Shown in pieces: positions 55,763-63,466 of a stretch of DNA of 64,000 nucleotides. This DNA comes from Streptomyces sp. TLI_053 (lineage in GTDB: Bacteria; Actinomycetota; Actinomycetes; Streptomycetales; Streptomycetaceae), in contig NZ_LT629775.1 in assembly GCF_900105395.1 (NCBI RefSeq), positions 7,157,501 to 7,221,500 of the forward strand, written 5' to 3'. Each line of letters begins with the position of its first letter. Position 1 is the stretch's first letter. The notes under the pieces are model-generated. The model saw only the letters and a program-made list of their open reading frames with translations. It was not told the DNA's origin and did no database searches. The translations under genes and the position numbers were made by a program.

Positions 55763-58138
55763 TCAGGACGCGGGGCCCACCCGGACGGTGGTGATCCGCC
55801 CGCCCTGGGACTCGCGCACGACCTCGATCTTGGTGTTGGTGTCCGGGACCTTCACCCCGAGCTGCGGGGTGGCCGGGTCGCTGTAGACGCCGGTGCGGTC
55901 GTTGAACGCCGGGACGGCCTTCTCGGGGCCGATCTTCACCGGGACGCCGGCCTTGTGCAGGGTGAACCCGGTGGTGGGCTTGAGCGAGAAGGTCGCGTCG
56001 AAGGTCTGCGCCCGGCCGTTGACCAGGGTGCCGTCGGCGAAGCGGATCGGCGCCGGGTGGGCGTCGATCGGCAGGATCAGGCCGCCGCCGGGGTGGTCCT
56101 TGGTGTTGTTGTCGCCGTAGCCGGTGTCCCAGAGCCAGACGAGCACGCCCTCCTGGTACGGGTAGGTGTCGACGATGTCCTTCTTGCCCTCGACCCCGGT
56201 GTAGCCGAAGTTGTACGGGCCGGTCTTCAGGAACTCGCCGTAGCCGGCGTAGCGCCGGTTCTCCACCAGGTAGGCGCGCGGGTGCTGCTTGACCGCGGTG
56301 CGGCCGGTGATGACGGTGAAGCCGGTGGCGGTCCAGCCGTTGGTACCGTTCTCGGCGCCGTCGGTGAACAGCGTGGTGGCGCCGGCGGTGATCCTCACCG
56401 CGTCGACCAGGACGCCCTTGCCGTGGGTGTTGCCGTCGGAGGTGACGTGCAGCCGCAGCCGGACCTTCTGGCCGGCGTAGGCGTCCAGCGGGATGTGCAG
56501 CTGCCGGTACGCGCCGGAGGTGCCGCTCAGGCCGGGGACGTTGGCGCTGGTGTTCCCGATCGGGGTGCCGTCGACGGTGCCGGGCAGGGCGGTCCAGGTC
56601 TTCCCGCCGTCGGTGGAGGCCTCGGCGGTCAGGAAGTCGTAGTCCTGCTCGATGTCGTACCAGACCGCCGCGTCGAGGGCGGCCGGGCCGGTGACCCCGC
56701 CGAGGTCGACGTCGCGGGCCAGCGCGTTGTCCAGGTTGTCGCCGGTGTCGCTCCACCACTGCTTGGCGCCCTCGCGCGGGTCGGCGAGGTCGGTGCTGGT
56801 GGTGCCGTCCGGCAGGTGGACCAGGACGGCCTGCGCCTGGTCGGTGTTGTAGCCGCTGACGCCGAGCGCGTGGCTGGACCGGGTGGCGGCCTGCGCCTCG
56901 TCGTAGTTGAGCCAGCCGAACTGCAGCTTGCTCCAGGCGTCGAGGTCGCCGGGGTAGGCGCCGGTGGTGTTCTTGCCCTTGCCCAGGTAGGAGGCGGAGG
57001 ACATCAGCGACCAGAAGTTGACGCTGTTGTCGCCGCCGCTGGTGCTGTACAGGTCGGGCAGGCCGAGGTTGTGGCCGAACTCGTGGGAGAACAGGCCGAC
57101 TCCGCTGTTCTCGCCCGCCTGGACGTAGTCGTAGACGTACAGGCCGGTGTCGCCGACCGGCGCGCCGCCGATCTTGTTGCCGGCCGGGCCGGTCTGGCCG
57201 GTCGGGTCCGGGAAGGTCCAGCTGCGGTGCGCCCACAGCGCGTCGGCGCCCTGCGCGCCGCCGCCCCAGGTCTCGTCGACGCCCGCGTGCACGACGATGA
57301 CGTTGTCCAGGTAGCCGTCGGGCTGGTCGAACTCGCCGTCCTTGTCGTGGTCGTAGCGGTCGTAGACGTCGTACTGGGCCAGCTCGGCCTTGACGGCCGC
57401 GGCGGTGCGGCCCTTGGCGATCTCGCCGTCGTACCAGGCCTTGACGGCGTCCCGGATGAACTCCTGGCCCTGGGTCCAGGCGCCGGAGCCCTGCGGGCCC
57501 TTGTTGGAGCCGTAGCGGGCCTCGTTCCACGGCACGGTGACCCAGTCGCTGACGGTGCCCTCGATGTCGTACCGGCCGGAGGACTGGGTGCGGTAGAAGT
57601 TGCGCATCGAGACCGCGCCGGGCGAGTCGTCGAAGAACATCTTCTGGTAGTACTTCCGGTCGAAGTCCTGGTTCCAGAGCGTGTGGTTGTCGCTCTTGCC
57701 GGGCTTCGGGATGGTGTTGTGCGCGGGCCCGGGGGTGCCCCCGTAGCGCGGCTGGCCGTTGTACAGGGTGGTGTTGTCCACCTGGTCGCCGAACTGGGCG
57801 AGGATCACGAAGACCTTGTCCTTGCGCTGCTGCGCGAGCTGGACGTAGTCGTTGCCGACCCGCACCTTGGCGGGTGCCCGGCGGTCCGTGGTCTTGGCCA
57901 CGGCGCCCTTGTTGAGCTGTTCAAGTGCCTTGGTGCGCAGCGACTGGCGCTCGCGCTCCTGGGGCGCGAGCGGTGCGGGCGGGGCCTCGAGACCGCCGGC
58001 CTCGGCACTGTCGCCGGACTCGGCGGAGATGGTGGGTGCGGGCGTGGGGGGAGCGGCCTGGGCGGGGGTGCCGAGGAGGGTGACCGCTATCGCGCTCGTG
58101 GTGAGCGCGGCCGCGAACGCCGCGGACAGTCTGCGCAA
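55763..58138 (-). CDS. Secreted M6-family metalloprotease (immune inhibitor A type)
   Basis: The protein has 791 residues. A Sec signal peptide ends near residue 28 (TLLGTPAQA). A propeptide follows, then the peptidase with zinc site LFSHEFGHNLGLPDLYS (His352, Glu353, His356). The C-terminal part has jelly-roll-like segments ('RQLHIPLDAYAGQKVRLRLHV', 'ILTASTR'-like strand on this gene) as in InhA. It should digest proteins outside the cell. The TTG start has AAAGGA upstream. Two island operators lie 42-70 bp upstream of the start. Confidence 0.92.
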   Translation of the reverse strand: MRRLSAAFAAALTTSAIAVTLLGTPAQAAPPTPAPTISAESGDSAEAGGLEAPPAPLAPQERERQSLRTKALEQLNKGAVAKTTDRRAPAKVRVGNDYVQLAQQRKDKVFVILAQFGDQVDNTTLYNGQPRYGGTPGPAHNTIPKPGKSDNHTLWNQDFDRKYYQKMFFDDSPGAVSMRNFYRTQSSGRYDIEGTVSDWVTVPWNEARYGSNKGPQGSGAWTQGQEFIRDAVKAWYDGEIAKGRTAAAVKAELAQYDVYDRYDHDKDGEFDQPDGYLDNVIVVHAGVDETWGGGAQGADALWAHRSWTFPDPTGQTGPAGNKIGGAPVGDTGLYVYDYVQAGENSGVGLFSHEFGHNLGLPDLYSTSGGDNSVNFWSLMSSASYLGKGKNTTGAYPGDLDAWSKLQFGWLNYDEAQAATRSSHALGVSGYNTDQAQAVLVHLPDGTTSTDLADPREGAKQWWSDTGDNLDNALARDVDLGGVTGPAALDAAVWYDIEQDYDFLTAEASTDGGKTWTALPGTVDGTPIGNTSANVPGLSGTSGAYRQLHIPLDAYAGQKVRLRLHVTSDGNTHGKGVLVDAVRITAGATTLFTDGAENGTNGWTATGFTVITGRTAVKQHPRAYLVENRRYAGYGEFLKTGPYNFGYTGVEGKKDIVDTYPYQEGVLVWLWDTGYGDNNTKDHPGGGLILPIDAHPAPIRFADGTLVNGRAQTFDATFSLKPTTGFTLHKAGVPVKIGPEKAVPAFNDRTGVYSDPATPQLGVKVPDTNTKIEVVRESQGGRITTVRVGPAS

Positions 58139-58180
58139 CTGACCTGTCCTTTCCGGACGGTGGGTGGTCGGGCGAGCGCA

Positions 58181-58208
58181 GGTAATATTTCACATGTCAT
58201 GGGTCACA
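58181..58208 (-). promoter_or_regulatory. Tandem island operators upstream of the M6 protease
   Basis: Read on the minus strand, TGTGACCCATGACA (58208-58195) is followed directly by TGTGAAATATTACC (58194-58181). The second contains an AATATT/TATTAC -10-like sequence, so a bound regulator would block the promoter. Confidence 0.65.
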
Positions 58209-58261
58209 CGGAAGAGATCGGACGGCGGGAGGTGTGAGCGGCCTCCGGCGGGGGAACGCGG

Positions 58262-58295
58262 CCGGGCCGCCCGCGTGGTGCGACGGGCGGCCCGG
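58262..58295 (-). terminator. Terminator after the beta-trefoil gene
   Basis: A 12-bp perfect stem (58262-58273 with 58284-58295) with a 10-nt loop lies about 50 bp after the stop of the gene at 58348. Confidence 0.6.
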
Positions 58296-58347
58296 GGCGG
58301 GTGCGGTGCGGGTCCGGCGGCGCGGGAGGCGCGGCGCCGGGGCGCGA

Positions 58348-58833
58348 CTACACGAAGTTGAAGTTCTGGAAGTTCAGGCCGTTGCAGGTGAACGCGCGCA
58401 GGCCGTAGGCGCCGCTGTCGTCCATGCAGCGGCCGGTGTTGACGTTCTGGTACGCCGCGCCGCCGTTCAGGTAGATCAGGCGCCACTGCTGGTAGTTCAG
58501 GCCGTTGCAGGGGAAGGCGCGCAGGCCGGCCGCGCCGCTGTCGTCGATACAGCGCCCGGTGTTCTGGTTCTGCACGACCCAGGAGCCGTCGTTCTGCTTG
58601 TAGTAGTTGAACCGCTGGTAGTTCAGGCCGTTGCAGGGGAAGGCGCGCAGGCCGGCCGCGCCGCTGTCGTCCACGCAGCGGCCGGTGTTCTGGTTCTGCA
58701 GGGCGTAGGCGTAGACGACGCCGGTGGTGCGGGCCTCGGCGGTGCCGGCGGCCGTGAGACCGAGGGCCGCGGCGGTCAGGGTGGCGGCGGTGACCCGCGC
58801 GGTCCGGGTGCGCAGTGCGGTCGAGATGTTCAA
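58348..58833 (-). CDS. Secreted three-repeat beta-trefoil (ricin-like) protein
   Basis: The protein has 161 residues. A signal peptide ends near residue 35 (AAGTAEA). The mature part is three near-identical units of 41-42 residues starting at about 46, 88 and 129, each with QNxNTGRCxDDSGA and GLRAFxCNGLNxQ. Three Q-x-F/W-type repeats form a beta-trefoil, usually a sugar-binding module; paired cysteines in each unit probably form disulfides. No catalytic domain is present. It starts at TTG with AGGGGGAA upstream. It sits between the secreted protease and the S9 peptidase; its ligand is unknown. Confidence 0.85.
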   Translation of the reverse strand: MNISTALRTRTARVTAATLTAAALGLTAAGTAEARTTGVVYAYALQNQNTGRCVDDSGAAGLRAFPCNGLNYQRFNYYKQNDGSWVVQNQNTGRCIDDSGAAGLRAFPCNGLNYQQWRLIYLNGGAAYQNVNTGRCMDDSGAYGLRAFTCNGLNFQNFNFV

Positions 58834-58948
58834 GGTTCCCCCTGTGGCGTGGAGTCGGGCGGTGTGGCCCGCGTCACGGTAGGGGTGCCCGCCACCCGAG
58901 CGGCAGTGGAGCGGCGGCTTCCGCCCGGGTGGCGAGCATCACAGCGAT

Positions 58949-61030
58949 TCAGAGTTTCAACGCGCTCCGCAGGAAGGCGAGTTCGGCCTGGGCCAGTTGC
59001 TCGTTGACGCCGCCCGGGGTCATGTGGGTGATTCCCGGCAGGGCCAGCAGGCTGTGCGGCCGGCCTGCCCCGGTGAGCGCCTGCGAGAGCAGCAGGGTGT
59101 GCGAGGGGTGCACGTTGTCGTCCGCCAGACCGTGAACGAGCAGCAGCGGCCGATCGAGCGAGGCCGCGTCGCCCACCAGGCAGTCGGCCGCGTAGCCGTC
59201 GGGGTTCTCCTGGGGCAGTCCCAGGTACCGCTCGGTGTACGCGGTGTCGTACAGCCGGAAGTCGGTGGGCGGGGCGCCGGCGCAGGCGGCGTGGAAGACG
59301 TCCGGGCGGCGCAGCACGGCCAGTGCCCCGAGGTAGCCGCCGTACGACCAGCCGCGCACGCCGACCCGGTCGAGGTCGAGGTCGGGGTGCGTCTCGCCGA
59401 GCGCCCGCAGCGCGTCGGCCTGGTCGTCCAGCGCCACCTGGGAGAAGCGGCGGAAGATGGTCCGCGCGAAGGCGGGGGAGACGAACGGGGTGCCGCCGTT
59501 GTCGACGGTGACCACCGCGAAGCCCTGGTCGGCCCACCACTGCTTGAGCTGCCAGCGGCGCGGCTCGTTGGCGACCGCCTGGAAGCCGGGGCCGCCGTAG
59601 ACGTCGAGCAGTACGGGCAGCTTGCGGCCCGGGACGTGCCCGCGCGGGTAGACCACGGCGCTCGGCAGGCCGCGCTCGGTGACCCGGGCCAGCAGCGGCT
59701 CCACCCGGTACGGCAGCGGGGCGGAGAGGTCGGTCAGGGGGACGGTGCCGTGCGGGGTGCGGGCCTCGCGGCGCACGCCGTCCGGGCCGGCCGAGACGAG
59801 CAGCAGGGTGTCGCCGGCGGCCAGCGCGCTGTGCACGCCGGGGCCCTCGGAGAGCCGCTCGGGCGCGCCGCCGTCCGGGTCGACCAGGTGGACGTGCTGG
59901 TCGAACGGGTCGCCCTCGCCGGTCTCGCAGAGCAGCCGGCCGCCGACCCGGCCGACGACCCGGCGGATCTGCAGACCGGTGGTGTCCAGCGGCTTGCCGT
60001 CCACGGCCAGGCCTCGGGCCTCGGGCGTGTCCAGGACGGTGAGCAGCCGGCCCCCGTCCAGCCGGTCCGGCGTGCCGGGCAGGTCGTCCACCCAGAACTC
60101 GTCGGTGGTGCGCGAGAGTTCGGTGGTGCCGCCGGTGGCCGGGTCGGCGCTCAGCAGCAGCACGTTCTGCTGCAGCCGGTCGGCGACGGTGAGCAGCAGT
60201 TCCTCGGGTCCGGCCCAGCGGGCGGCGCACAGGTAGGGGAAGGCCGCGGTGTCCCAGCGGAGTTCGACCCGGCTGTCGTCCAGGCCGAGCACGAAGAGCC
60301 GGACGTCCGCGTTGGGGCCGCCGGCCTGCGGGTAGGCGAACTGCTCGGGAGCCTGATCCGGGTGCGCCGGGTCGGCGAAGTACCGGGGCGGGAGGGCGGA
60401 CTCGTCCACCCGGGCGGCGAGCACGGCGCCGCCGTCGGGGCGCCACCAGTGGCCGCGGTGGCGGCCCAGCTCCTCGGCGGCGGCGAACTCGGCCACGCCC
60501 CAGCGGGCGCCGTCGTCCGGGCTGAGGCGCCGGTCGGGCCCGTCGGCCGGGTCGGTGACGTACAGGGCGTCGTCGGCGACGTAGGCGACGCGCTCGCCGG
60601 TCGCGTCCGGGCGGGGGTCGAAGACGGGTCCGGCGGTGGCGAGTTCGGTGGTGCGGCCGGTGGCGGTCTCGGTGCGGAAGAGCCGGCCGTCGAGGGCGAA
60701 GACGGCGACGGAGAGGTCGGGGGTGGCGCCGAAGGTGCCGATGCCGGCGGCGGTGAGCCGCGACCGCTCGCGCAGCCGGCGCTCGACGTCGGGCAGGTCG
60801 GCGGTGGAGCCGGTGCGTCCGGGGGCCAGCGCGGTCGGATCGGCGACCTCCCGCTCGGCACCGGTGGTGAGGTCGAGGAGGTGGAGCCGGTCGAACCGGT
60901 CCTCGGGACCGCTGGAGCGGAGCAGCAGCAGGCGGGTACCGTCCTCGTTGAGCGAGATCGCTCGCGGGGCACCGAAGCTGAAGCGGCCGGTCCGGGCGCT
61001 GAGGGAGAGGTAGGAGTCGGTGATGGTCAC
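58949..61030 (-). CDS. S9-family prolyl peptidase (DPP-IV-like)
   Basis: The protein has 693 residues. A beta-propeller N-terminal half ('GTRLLLLRSSGPEDRFDRLHLLD') is followed by an alpha/beta-hydrolase domain. The nucleophile Ser562 is in GWSYGGYLGAL, the acid is in LLLVHGLADDNVHP and the His in SHxxxP-type region near the end (LPGITHMTPGG). Members release Xaa-Pro dipeptides. There is no signal peptide; it probably acts in the cytoplasm. GTG 61030 begins the family N-terminus (TITDSYLSLSARTGRF). It diverges from the aminotransferase, with an island operator between. Confidence 0.9.
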   Translation of the reverse strand: MTITDSYLSLSARTGRFSFGAPRAISLNEDGTRLLLLRSSGPEDRFDRLHLLDLTTGAEREVADPTALAPGRTGSTADLPDVERRLRERSRLTAAGIGTFGATPDLSVAVFALDGRLFRTETATGRTTELATAGPVFDPRPDATGERVAYVADDALYVTDPADGPDRRLSPDDGARWGVAEFAAAEELGRHRGHWWRPDGGAVLAARVDESALPPRYFADPAHPDQAPEQFAYPQAGGPNADVRLFVLGLDDSRVELRWDTAAFPYLCAARWAGPEELLLTVADRLQQNVLLLSADPATGGTTELSRTTDEFWVDDLPGTPDRLDGGRLLTVLDTPEARGLAVDGKPLDTTGLQIRRVVGRVGGRLLCETGEGDPFDQHVHLVDPDGGAPERLSEGPGVHSALAAGDTLLLVSAGPDGVRREARTPHGTVPLTDLSAPLPYRVEPLLARVTERGLPSAVVYPRGHVPGRKLPVLLDVYGGPGFQAVANEPRRWQLKQWWADQGFAVVTVDNGGTPFVSPAFARTIFRRFSQVALDDQADALRALGETHPDLDLDRVGVRGWSYGGYLGALAVLRRPDVFHAACAGAPPTDFRLYDTAYTERYLGLPQENPDGYAADCLVGDAASLDRPLLLVHGLADDNVHPSHTLLLSQALTGAGRPHSLLALPGITHMTPGGVNEQLAQAELAFLRSALKL

Positions 61031-61076
61031 CGCCCGATGGTCGCCGTGGAACGGGCTCGCCACCAGTAGGACGACA

Positions 61077-61090
61077 TGTGAAATGTCACA
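61077..61090. promoter_or_regulatory. Perfect island operator between S9 peptidase and aminotransferase
   Basis: TGTGAAATGTCACA is the most symmetric copy (TGTGA-N4-TCACA) of the island motif, 46 bp from the peptidase start and 74 bp from the aminotransferase start. The palindrome ATCACGTGAT (61092-61101) adjoins it. Confidence 0.7.
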
Positions 61091-61164
61091 CATCACGTGA
61101 TCTGGGTAACAGAGACCCGGGTGCCGAACCCCCGGGCCCCGGCCCCACTTCCAGGAGGAACGCA

Positions 61165-62334
61165 GTGACCGAGACCGCGCCGACCGTCGAAGCCCCCGAG
61201 CCCCTGGCCGGGACCGAACGGCTGTTCACGCTGGACCCGGCGGTGGTCCACCTCAACCACGGCTCCTTCGGCGCCGTCCCGGTCCCGGTCCAGCAGGTCC
61301 AGCGGCGGCTGTACGAGGAGCAGGAGGCCGATCCGGACGGCTTCTTCGCCGACCTGCCCGGCCGGGTCGCGGCGGCCCGGGCCCGGCTCGCCGACGCCCT
61401 CGGCACCCGGCCGGAGCTGCTCGCGCTCGTCCCCAACGTGACCGACGCGATCGCCGTCGCCCTCGCCAACGTCCCGCTCGCGGCCGGGGACCAGGTGCTG
61501 GTCACCGACCACGGCTACGGCACGGTCACCGAGGCCGTCCGGCGGCGTGCCGAGGAGCTGGGTGCCGAACTGCGCACCGTCCGGCTGCCGCTGGACCTCC
61601 CGGACGGGGACGCGGTCCGGGACGCCGTGCTGGCCGAGGTCACCGACCGCACCGCGCTCGCCGTGCTGGACGGCATCACCTCGCCCACAGCCCGCCGGAT
61701 CGCCACCCCCGGCCTGCTCCGGGAGCTGCGCGGGCGCGGCGTGACCACCGTGGTGGACGCCGCGCACGAGCCGGGGATGCTGGCCGACCCGGTCCCGGCG
61801 GAGGCCGACTTCTGGTTCGGCAACCTGCACAAGTGGGCGTTCGCCCCGCGCGCCACCGGCGTGCTGGTGGTCCGCCCGGAGTGGACCGGGAAGATCCGGC
61901 CGCTGATCCTGTCCTGGGAGGACCACCAGGGCTATCCGGCCGCCGTCGAGTGGCGCGGCACGCTGGACTACACGCCCTGGCTGGCCGCCCCGGCCGGGAT
62001 CGACCTGCTGGACGGGCTGGGGCCGGGGCTGGTGCGCGAGCACAACGAGCGGCTCGTCGCCCACGGGGCGGCGGTGGTCGCCGAGCGGGCCGGGCTGGCC
62101 GCGCTGCCGTCCTCGGCCGGGCTGTCGATGCGCGCGCTGCGGCTGCCGCCCGGTGTCTCCGAGACGCTCCCGCAGGCGCAGGGGCTGATGGCGCAGATGT
62201 GGCGGCGGTACGCGGTGCGGACGGTGGCGCGGCCCTGGGCGGGCGGCGGGGTGCTGCGGCTGTGCGGGCAGCTGTACAACCGGGCGCCGGAGTACAAGGT
62301 GCTGGCGGACGGGCTGGCGGAGCTGCTGCGGTAG
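61165..62334 (+). CDS. Class V aminotransferase family protein (isopenicillin-N-epimerase-like)
   Basis: The protein has 389 residues. The N-terminus 'VVHLNHGSFGAVPVPVQQVQ' and the PLP-Lys region 'DFWFGNLHKWAFAPRATGVLVV' match the CefD-like group of class V PLP enzymes. Members act as epimerases, desulfurases or aminotransferases; the substrate is not predictable. The shared operator and its position in the island suggest an amino-acid substrate linked to proline peptides. GTG 61165 has AGGAGGAA upstream; the 5' leader is short. Its stop is immediately followed by the stop of the convergent regulator gene. Confidence 0.85.
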   Translation: MTETAPTVEAPEPLAGTERLFTLDPAVVHLNHGSFGAVPVPVQQVQRRLYEEQEADPDGFFADLPGRVAAARARLADALGTRPELLALVPNVTDAIAVALANVPLAAGDQVLVTDHGYGTVTEAVRRRAEELGAELRTVRLPLDLPDGDAVRDAVLAEVTDRTALAVLDGITSPTARRIATPGLLRELRGRGVTTVVDAAHEPGMLADPVPAEADFWFGNLHKWAFAPRATGVLVVRPEWTGKIRPLILSWEDHQGYPAAVEWRGTLDYTPWLAAPAGIDLLDGLGPGLVREHNERLVAHGAAVVAERAGLAALPSSAGLSMRALRLPPGVSETLPQAQGLMAQMWRRYAVRTVARPWAGGGVLRLCGQLYNRAPEYKVLADGLAELLR

Positions 62335-62775
62335 TCAGCCGTCGTGGGGGTGGCCGTCGTGGGGGTGGCCGTCGCCCGGGGTCCCGTCGTCGGGGGTCCG
62401 GGCGACGGCAGGCCCGTCCTTGCCCGGCCCGTCCTTGCCCGGCCCGTCCGCGGCGGCGCGCAGCTCGGCGAGCAGCGCGTGCTGTTCCGAGATGAGCCCG
62501 GTGAGGATCCGCCGCGCCGCCCGGAGCAGGTCGGCGACGTCCCCGCCGGCCAGCGCGTACACCACCGTGCTGCCCTCCCGGGTGGCGGTGACGATGCCGG
62601 ACCGGCGCAGTACCGCGAGCTGCTGGGAGAGGCTGGACGGTTCGATCTCCAGATCCGCCAGCAGGTCGCGGACGGGCGTCGGTCCGGCCTGCAGAAGCTC
62701 CAGGACCCGGATCCGGACGGGGTGGCCGAGCATCCGGAAGAACTCGGCCTTGGCCTGGTACAGCGCGACCGCCAC
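62335..62775 (-). CDS. ArsR-type winged-helix regulator
   Basis: The protein has 146 residues. The ArsR/SmtB fold is clear: 'AKAEFFRMLGHPVRIRVLELLQ', recognition helix 'LEIEPSSLSQQLAVLRRSG' and wing 'TATREGSTVVYALAG'. No obvious metal-site cysteines are in the helix. The C-terminal tail is disordered with short repeats (PGKDGPGKDG and GHPHDGHPHDG); the His residues could bind metal. Codon-level tandem repeats encode this tail. GTG 62775 has GGGAGGGAG upstream. Its stop abuts the aminotransferase stop with no gap. Target unknown. Confidence 0.85.
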   Translation of the reverse strand: MAVALYQAKAEFFRMLGHPVRIRVLELLQAGPTPVRDLLADLEIEPSSLSQQLAVLRRSGIVTATREGSTVVYALAGGDVADLLRAARRILTGLISEQHALLAELRAAADGPGKDGPGKDGPAVARTPDDGTPGDGHPHDGHPHDG

Positions 62776-62870
62776 GGTGCTCCCTCCCTGGTGCGGGCCC
62801 TCGCGGGCCCCTGCCGCGTCCCTGCCGCGTCCCTGGTGCGTCCGCGGTGCGTCCCCGGTGTTGCGGCGGC

Positions 62871-63245
62871 TCAGATCTCCAGCGAGAGCTCGATCCGCTT
62901 CAGCTGGTGGCGGGCCATCGCCAGGTTGGCGCGGGAGCGGTTGAGCGCCAGGAAGAGGAACAGCCCGCGCCCGCTCTGCGTGGTCAGCGGCCGCAACAGG
63001 TGGTACTGGCTGGTGAGGCTGACCAGGATGTCCTCGATCTCGTTGTCGTGGAGGTTGAGCATCTCCATCGCCCGCATCTTGGCCCGCACCACGTCGGTGT
63101 TCCCGGCGGCGGCGACGTGGAGGTCGATCTCGGTGCTGTCGCCGAGGCTCCCGAGCGCCATGCCGCTGCCGTAGTCGACCAGGGCCACGCCGATCGCGCC
63201 CTCGATCGCCATGGCCTCCTTGAGCGAGGTCTCCAGATTCGCCAT
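62871..63245 (-). CDS. Roadblock/LC7-like small protein
   Basis: The protein has 124 residues: 'AIEGAIGVALVDYGSGMALGSLG' then 'DLHVAAAGNTDVVRAKMRAM' and 'LVSLTSQYHLLRPL'. The pattern fits a roadblock/longin-like fold found in proteins that regulate small GTPases. No GTPase or histidine kinase gene of a conservon is adjacent in this window. ATG 63245 has GGAGGAG upstream. A 22-bp inverted repeat lies in its promoter region. The function is unknown. Confidence 0.65.
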   Translation of the reverse strand: MANLETSLKEAMAIEGAIGVALVDYGSGMALGSLGDSTEIDLHVAAAGNTDVVRAKMRAMEMLNLHDNEIEDILVSLTSQYHLLRPLTTQSGRGLFLFLALNRSRANLAMARHQLKRIELSLEI

Positions 63246-63271
63246 CGTGCGCTCCTCCCGCGGGCCCGGTG

Positions 63272-63293
63272 GGTGCCACCGGGATGTGGCACC
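63272..63293. promoter_or_regulatory. Inverted repeat upstream of the roadblock-like gene
   Basis: GGTGCCAC (63272-63279) and GTGGCACC (63286-63293) are perfect 8-bp arms with a 6-bp spacer, 27 bp from the start codon. It is a likely operator; the nearby ArsR-type protein is one candidate. Confidence 0.5.
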
Positions 63294-63466
63294 GAATGTA
63301 GGGAGGACTCCCGGCGTGGCAGCGCGGATGACCGGAGTCGTTCGAAGATGGTCGCCGGGTGACTGCTTGAAGACATTTGCAACTATGGATGTGAGAGAGA
63401 TCCGATGCATTGCCCGGGAAAAACGGTGCTATCGATGTCGGTCCCGCCGGGTAACCTCTCGCTGAG

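Noticed and set aside
55598..58237. Long open frame antisense to the M6 protease
   Set aside because: Same GC-driven shadow effect; the minus strand has signal peptide, HEFGH and a TTG start with ribosome site.
61077..61090. CRP/cAMP receptor site
   Set aside because: The arms resemble TGTGA/TCACA, but the spacer is 4 nt where CRP needs 6, and the copies are limited to this metabolic island with a GntR gene.
62338..62450. Short tandem repeats as a CRISPR array
   Set aside because: The repeats are 10-18 bp, directly adjacent, and encode the tail of the ArsR-type protein; no repeat-spacer pattern or cas gene exists.
62871..63245. Remnant of a conservon (kinase-roadblock-DUF742-GTPase)
   Set aside because: Only a roadblock-like protein is present and its sequence does not look like the conservon type; no partner genes are seen.
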